Of a stretch of 64,000 bases of DNA, positions 58,841 to 64,000 are shown in pieces; within the stretch, counting starts at the first letter, position 1; each line of letters starts with the position of its first letter. The stretch lies in NCBI GenBank assembly GCA_036924285.1, contig JAYKYS010000001.1, positions 6,473,501 to 6,537,500 of the forward strand, given 5' to 3'. The notes under the pieces are model-generated. The model saw only the letters and a program-made list of their open reading frames with translations, made no database searches and was not told the origin of the DNA. The DNA is from Asterella californica (Eukaryota; Streptophyta; Marchantiopsida; Marchantiales; Aytoniaceae). A program made the position numbers and the translations under genes.

Positions 58841-61065
58841 GTTCGACCGCAGTAGTAGCGCTCGCTCGCTCGCCATGCCTCCAATTTCCTTAGCTCCACG
58901 TAAACCGACCATGAGGAGAGTCGTGGTAGGTGATTTAATTCAAAGTAAGGCCAGTCGAGTCTCGACGTCTGCTCGAGATCTGCTACTTTTGGCTTCCTCC
59001 TAACGTCACCTGAACGCTTTTAACGCTTACGTCTTTATTGCTCTAACAGGCACGAGCGAAAGAGCGAGCTCTCGGAGCTCTCTCTTGCGACGACACGTTT
59101 ATAGGTCCAACATCCGGCACGAGCAGGAATCCGGGGCGGGTTTTACCTGTCCTAATTGCCCTACAGGTCCCTTGCAACGGTACAGACGACACAGGGAGGG
59201 AATTCAGCTCCCTTACAGTAGTTTTCCTACTTGGGAGGGAAGAAGAGAGTAGTTTTGCTTTTGGATTCTGTCCTCACTTCAACGGTGCTAACGGCGACAG
59301 TCAACACTCTTCCCGGGCCTCCAGGCCAGAATGTCATGATCCGTTAGGTTCTTGTCCGGCCTGTTTTGTAACAACCAAGTTCCTTTCTAGCGCTACTGTA
59401 GCCCCCAGTGCATTTGATCGGGGGCTGATGAATGATTCCGCATGAATACACGTACTACGAGTCTCCAGTATTGGGCTATAACCGCGGCAGCCCACACAGC
59501 AATGAGTTGCAGTGCTGCGGTAGCCAGCTCTGGTAAAGCATAGTTCAGTTCGCGCACTTGGATGACTGGCCACGCGAAGTATGGGACTGGCTGGCTGGGG
59601 ATTTAGCTTTGGATTTCGATTGTCAGAGCGGGAGGTGATTTTTGGTTTTACTATGCAGTTATTGGAACCGCACTTTGGATTGTTGAGTGTGGTGGTGGAC
59701 ACACTAGACCGAACTCTGCGCACTGATCACTTCCAAGTCAAGGTCCTATGGGGCTAGACCCCACGTTATCTATGTCTGTCTGCTGTAGATACTTCCGACT
59801 GTCTGTAGAAGGTAAATCTAATGATTTCGGTTGCCGGAAGGAGAGAGCCATCGAACTGGGACTCTTGCCGGTGCCATAGTGTCCCAGGGCTTGCAGTCTG
59901 CGCTTTCCTGTCTGCACTTATTGTTGATGGGAAGGGAGGAAGCGGCGCATCGCTGTGCTGTTTCTGTGCGTCTGCGGATGTCTGTCTCCGCGGACCTGGA
60001 GTTCGACTGATTCCAGCACGTTAGAGGCACGTACCTGGTTAGAGCAACGATCAGTGTAGTGTGTTCGCAGTTTTGAGTCTCGTCAGTCCGTCTGTCTGAT
60101 AATTAGCGCACTGCTTTAGCTTGCACCTCGAGTATTACTTGCTCCCCAATAGGATCGCACGGGAAAGACCCGGTGGGTTCCTCAACGGCTTCTACCGTTG
60201 AGGAGTTTGATCTCTTTTGAAGGAATTGAAACAATTTTGAGAGTGTCGTCGCTACGTCGTCAACCGCAAATATTTCTCGAGAGAACCAATCGCGGCTCAG
60301 ATTCGACTTTGGCTGATAACGAAAGAAAAGAATCACTTTATTGAGAGGCATTTGTACTACATGCGCATACTGCCCTGGTAGCGACTGCGTCACTTCACTT
60401 ACAGACGACGAGCTTTGTAATCAGGGTTACTGGCGGACAAATCAAAACTCGGACATCTAGATTGGGATACAACTCGAGTCGACAACGAAGGAATTTGTGG
60501 AGAGATTTGAACATCGAGCTGTTCGGGAAGAAGATGCGCCAAGCGCGACTACTTTAAAAGCGCGATTGCAGCATTGCAACAATAGACGTTTTGGAGTTGG
60601 GAAGGACTCTAAAGACAGTCCACGGGACGATAATCATATCGGGTTTAGAGATTGCGACGGTGCGGACAGTTCTCTGGAAGCGTGCGCTTGAACTACCACA
60701 TCGTTGCAGTTGTATTAAAGGAGCGCGGTTTACAGAGTTGGCAACCGTCTACACTAAGCTGTCAAATGTTCTCGGAATCCGTACGCAGATGTTCGGTTAG
60801 ACGTGATGGACTTTAAAGGGGCTTTCATTTGCGGAGAACATCACCCCACACCACGAACAGCGACATCCATGTGGCGTTGAGAAGGCGGGGCGAGAAAAGC
60901 GAATGGTTCTAGATTCCGCTGTGTTAAGAGTTTTTAGACAGGTCCCTCCAACCGGAATGTGACCAAAGTCTGGAACGGGAAGCGGTGAGGCATAGCAGGA
61001 CTAATGAAGAAGCTTTGAGGTTAGCAGTTGATCGACCGGTCGATCGTTCACCTCCTCCTGTCACC
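58841..61065 (+). promoter_or_regulatory. Upstream region of the SERINC gene, less AT-rich, no gene recognised
   Basis: The base composition rises in G and C from about 58840. Several frames (59334-59723 and 60103-60393 minus; 59821-60024 plus) have no family I recognise. A 9-base perfect hairpin (CCTCAACGG ... CCGTTGAGG) lies at 60179-60203. The region likely holds the SERINC promoter and 5' leader, but neither a transcription start nor a TATA box can be fixed. Confidence 0.35.
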
Positions 61066-64000
61066 ATGGGCGTGTGTTCGGCGGATTCCTGCATTTGTCA
61101 TTCATGCGTGGGGCCAAATCGTATGGTCGCGCGATATATCTACGGTGTGCTGTTTCTCATTACAAGCGTCATAGCGTGGATGGTCCGCGACTATAGTCAT
61201 CGAGCTTTGGATGGTCTACACTGTAAGCATTCTCTCCTTAGTACATCCTTTGAGAAGTCATCATATCACCATAACGACCACATCGTTGGGTAAGTTGACC
61301 GCCTGAAGATCTCACGAGACAGTTGGTTTGTTTGCTTATAAGAGCCAGGTCAGCTGGAGGAACTTATAGTCTCTTGTTAGCGTTGCTCTAGTCATTTTTT
61401 TTGGTCGGACGTCCTCGCCAGCGAGTGCGAAGCGGGCGAAGGGAGCTGAGGGAGCTACAAACGGAAGTTTGCGTGTCACGCCGAGGAACTTCAGGGAATC
61501 TGCTTGTCCGGCCGATGGCAGTCGCTACAAGGAAGCCTAGAGTTTTCGTCACCGACAGTGTAATGAAGTGCGTAGATAGGTTACGCATGCAGGTAGATTC
61601 ATGGGAATAGCTATAGTTCAGACCTGGCATGCATTTCTAGGAGCCGTCGGGAAGAATCTTTGGCCCATTGAGACTCCCAGTGTACTGCGCGTGAGCAAGC
61701 AACACGCCGGAGTTGACACTGATTGTTCAAATTGCGATATGTTCTCAGAATTACAAAAACTGGATGTTTTATGTCGTATCTGGTCATTTCAACTTTTGCC
61801 CGCTGGGGATTCCTTCAGGAGCCATATCTTCCGAATCACAACAAAATCAGCCGGATGGTAGAGGAATTAGTTACTAGACGGAGCAATAGTGGAGCTTCCT
61901 TGTAGCAATCGCTTCCACCATTTGACTCACATTATATTTAATTTTGTGCAGTTTTGCGAGGATGTGAAGGAGAGTACGACTGTCTGGGGGCGGAGGGAGT
62001 GTTGAGAGTCAGTTTTGGTTGTTTCGTATCCTTGATAACCAAGTACGAAAGGTCTTGAAGTGATATGTGGCTGAAGTCGTCTCGTGAGGATTAGTTTGAT
62101 CGTTTTGATGTGAATGAGTGTTTATTCGTCAGTTTGGCGGTATTTTGTGGATATGAGAATTTCCTTGACCGAGGCCTAGCTGTTTTTCTTTATTATGTAC
62201 CTCACAACTGTGCGTACCTCAAGAACTGATGATCCGAGAGATTCTTGGCATTCCGGTTGGTGGCCAGTCAAGAGTCTTCTATGGGTTTTCCTGATGGTGA
62301 TACCCTTCTTCATCCCATCGGCCTTTATCCAGATTTACGGTGAGATTTTTCACAGGTTTACGGCTATGAATCTTGGGAGAATGTCTGATTTTATGGCAGC
62401 TTACGAATTCTATCTGAACCTGGAATATCCACAGTGACCTCTTTTCGCTAATTGGAACTTCATGTGTTTCTTTTCTGTCTGTTTTTGTCTGTGTTTAGGT
62501 GAAATTGCAAGGTTTGGTGCTGGGTAAGTTCTGCTCCGCTCCTGAGATTGAATTCGCTATCCTGGTTTGAAGTCTAGAAATGTGTTTCGTCTTTTTCCAA
62601 GCAATTTAAAGTTCGATAGGGTGCTTGAAAACATGACAGTACCATCTCTGGTCGACTCTAACACACTTAATGGAACAACAGAATATTTTTGCTCATACAG
62701 CTGGTCAGCATAATAAATTTCATCTATTGGTGGAATGAGACTTGGCTCTCCGACAAGAACATCCGTCGCTGGTATGAGAAATTCTTATCTTCAGGCTCTG
62801 TTTCGATTTTTGGATCAGCCTCTCGGTTAACGAAGACCCTCGCTACCAAACTATTGCCAGAACCAAGCAGTTCCTTCTCTTATCTCTGTCTCGTGTGGTT
62901 AACTGGCAGTCGGGTGCCGATCGTGTCAGTGTCGGCCTTCAGTATGGTAGCTTCCATTGGAGCCATAGTTTTGATGTACGTTTGGTTCACACCGAGAGCA
63001 TCATGCAGCCTGAACATTTTCTTCATTACGTGGACACTCATTCTCGTCATTGTCATGACCATAATTTCCCTTAAACCCGAGGTATGTTTCCTGTTCCGGT
63101 GGTTGATTTCATAATCAGATTACTCTTGAGTAATTTACCTTAGATAGATTACTTTTGATAAGTTTTGAGTATCAAACTCGGTGCATTGCGGTATTCAATA
63201 GACGTCTGTAATTGTATCCTCCATTCTTAGATGTAAGCTAGCTGGTAAATTGGTTTCTTCCTTCTTTGTGCAGGTCAATGCAGGTCTCCTTACTTCCGGT
63301 CTGCTTGCATTGTATCTTGTGTTTCTTTGCTGGTCAGCCATAATGAGGTAAGCAATCACGTTCCTAGGTTACCAGTTGCACAGAATTTCTTCGAGTCTTT
63401 GTGCAGGTTTCTCAAGGAGACACATCTCCCGTAATTCTGAATTTCGGATTGTTCAGAATCTGGAACTTCTGTAGATTTTGAGGTTCATGTGACCTGATCA
63501 ACTCTACTCGAATGTAAAGGATGCAAACCCAGAATCAGACTCACTAAGTAACGTGGTGCATGTACTTGTTTGTTTCAGCGAGCCGGTGACTGAGACGTGC
63601 AACACTAGGTCTAGACAAACGGGAAAAGGAGATTGGCTGACTATTCTGGTATGATATCAAGATTCAAGATCACTGGCAGTTGACTTGAATCATACCTCAA
63701 ATGTGCTTCTGCTTTCGCCTTCCAAGTTTACATCTATCTCGTTACCATGCTGAATAGGGTGAGGTATTGTGGATGTGATCCCAGAGTTTCCTCATCGCGT
63801 TCGCTGCAATTGTTATGTCAACATTTTCTACTGGGATTGACTCAAAAGCTTTCTCGGTGAGTACTTCTCAGGCTTCTGAGTTCATTGTCAGTGGGAACGC
63901 CTGATGGTCAAAATCATGTTGTCTACCTTTTCTGACCTAATTATGACCCTGTCTTACTGTGAAAGCCTTGTTTCCCTTGCCTCTGCACAGTTCAAGACGG
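61066..64000 (+). CDS. SERINC/TMS1-family membrane protein, 5' part (3' end outside window)
   Basis: Serine incorporator family, a multi-span protein of the endomembrane system linked to serine-derived lipids and now described as a lipid scramblase fold. ATG at 61066 has a strong context (caccATGgg). Exons: 61066-61222, about 61593-61690, 62180-62339, 62499-62523 (25 nt), 62682-62771, 62910-63081, 63274-63347, 63579-63648, 63785-63856, 63991 onward. All joins from exon 3 onward keep frame. Signatures: Cys-rich N-terminus (CSADSCICHSC); first membrane span ARYIYGVLFLITSVIAWMV; RTDDPRDSWHSGWW; IPFFIPSAFIQIYGEIARFG; IFLLIQLVSIINFIYWWNE; AIVLMYVWFTP; LNIFFITWTLILVIVMTIIS; VNAGLLTSGLLALYLVF; SEPVTETCN; GDWLTIL; FSTGIDSKAF. 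The exon 2 start is uncertain, and between exons 2 and 3 about five family residues (VSLGx after VLR) are missing, so a tiny exon probably lies in 61691-62179. Confidence 0.92.

Noticed and set aside
60103..60393. Minus-strand 96-codon frame upstream of SERINC
   Set aside because: Some protein-like character but no family match that I can defend and no supporting neighbours.

Overview
The window is nuclear DNA of a plant. Its two recognisable host genes are split by ordinary GT-AG introns and encode plant-type proteins. The roughly 56 kb between them is almost entirely transposon debris. The mix of repeats (a chromodomain Ty3/gypsy element, a retroelement carrying a cytosine methyltransferase, and a non-LTR element with a restriction-like nuclease tail) suggests an early-diverging streptophyte or land plant rather than a flowering plant. 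That is inference, and I cannot name the species.

Left edge (1-5020, + strand): the 3' part of TAF1, the largest TFIID subunit, with eight connected coding exons ending in a zinc knuckle, a long charged coiled coil and one bromodomain. Right edge (61066-64000, + strand): a SERINC/TMS1-family multi-span membrane protein gene, running off the window.

From 5 to 21 kb the sequence is AT-rich and eroded. It holds a small inverted-repeat transposon (7131-7494), two copies of a ~1.95 kb LTR I call family A (11767-13700 and 17601-19533), and a broken PIF/Harbinger transposase (16528-17400). The first family A copy has swallowed a chromovirus fragment; the second looks like a solo LTR with a target duplication. 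From 21403 to 29107 lies a structurally complete chromovirus on the minus strand: both LTRs, primer site, polypurine tract, 5-bp target duplication, gag, protease, RT, RNase H, integrase and chromodomain. It is inactivated by three stop codons and one frameshift. From 29167 to 32303 is another repeat, family B, followed by a decayed acidic reading frame of unknown function.

From 40.8 to 43.4 kb (minus) is a decayed non-LTR retrotransposon whose C-terminus shows a CCHC knuckle and a restriction-like endonuclease core. From 46.9 to 52.2 kb is a scrambled array of family A and B pieces, best explained by B nested in A followed by an inversion. From 52.4 to about 55.2 kb (minus) is the most interesting object: a retroelement polyprotein relic with gag and aspartic protease, followed by a complete but mutated C5-cytosine methyltransferase domain. 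Its motifs I, IV (PCQ), VI (ENV), VIII and X are all readable. This is a retrotransposon that carried its own DNA methylation enzyme. The host genes do not appear to act together; they simply flank a transposon-filled interval.
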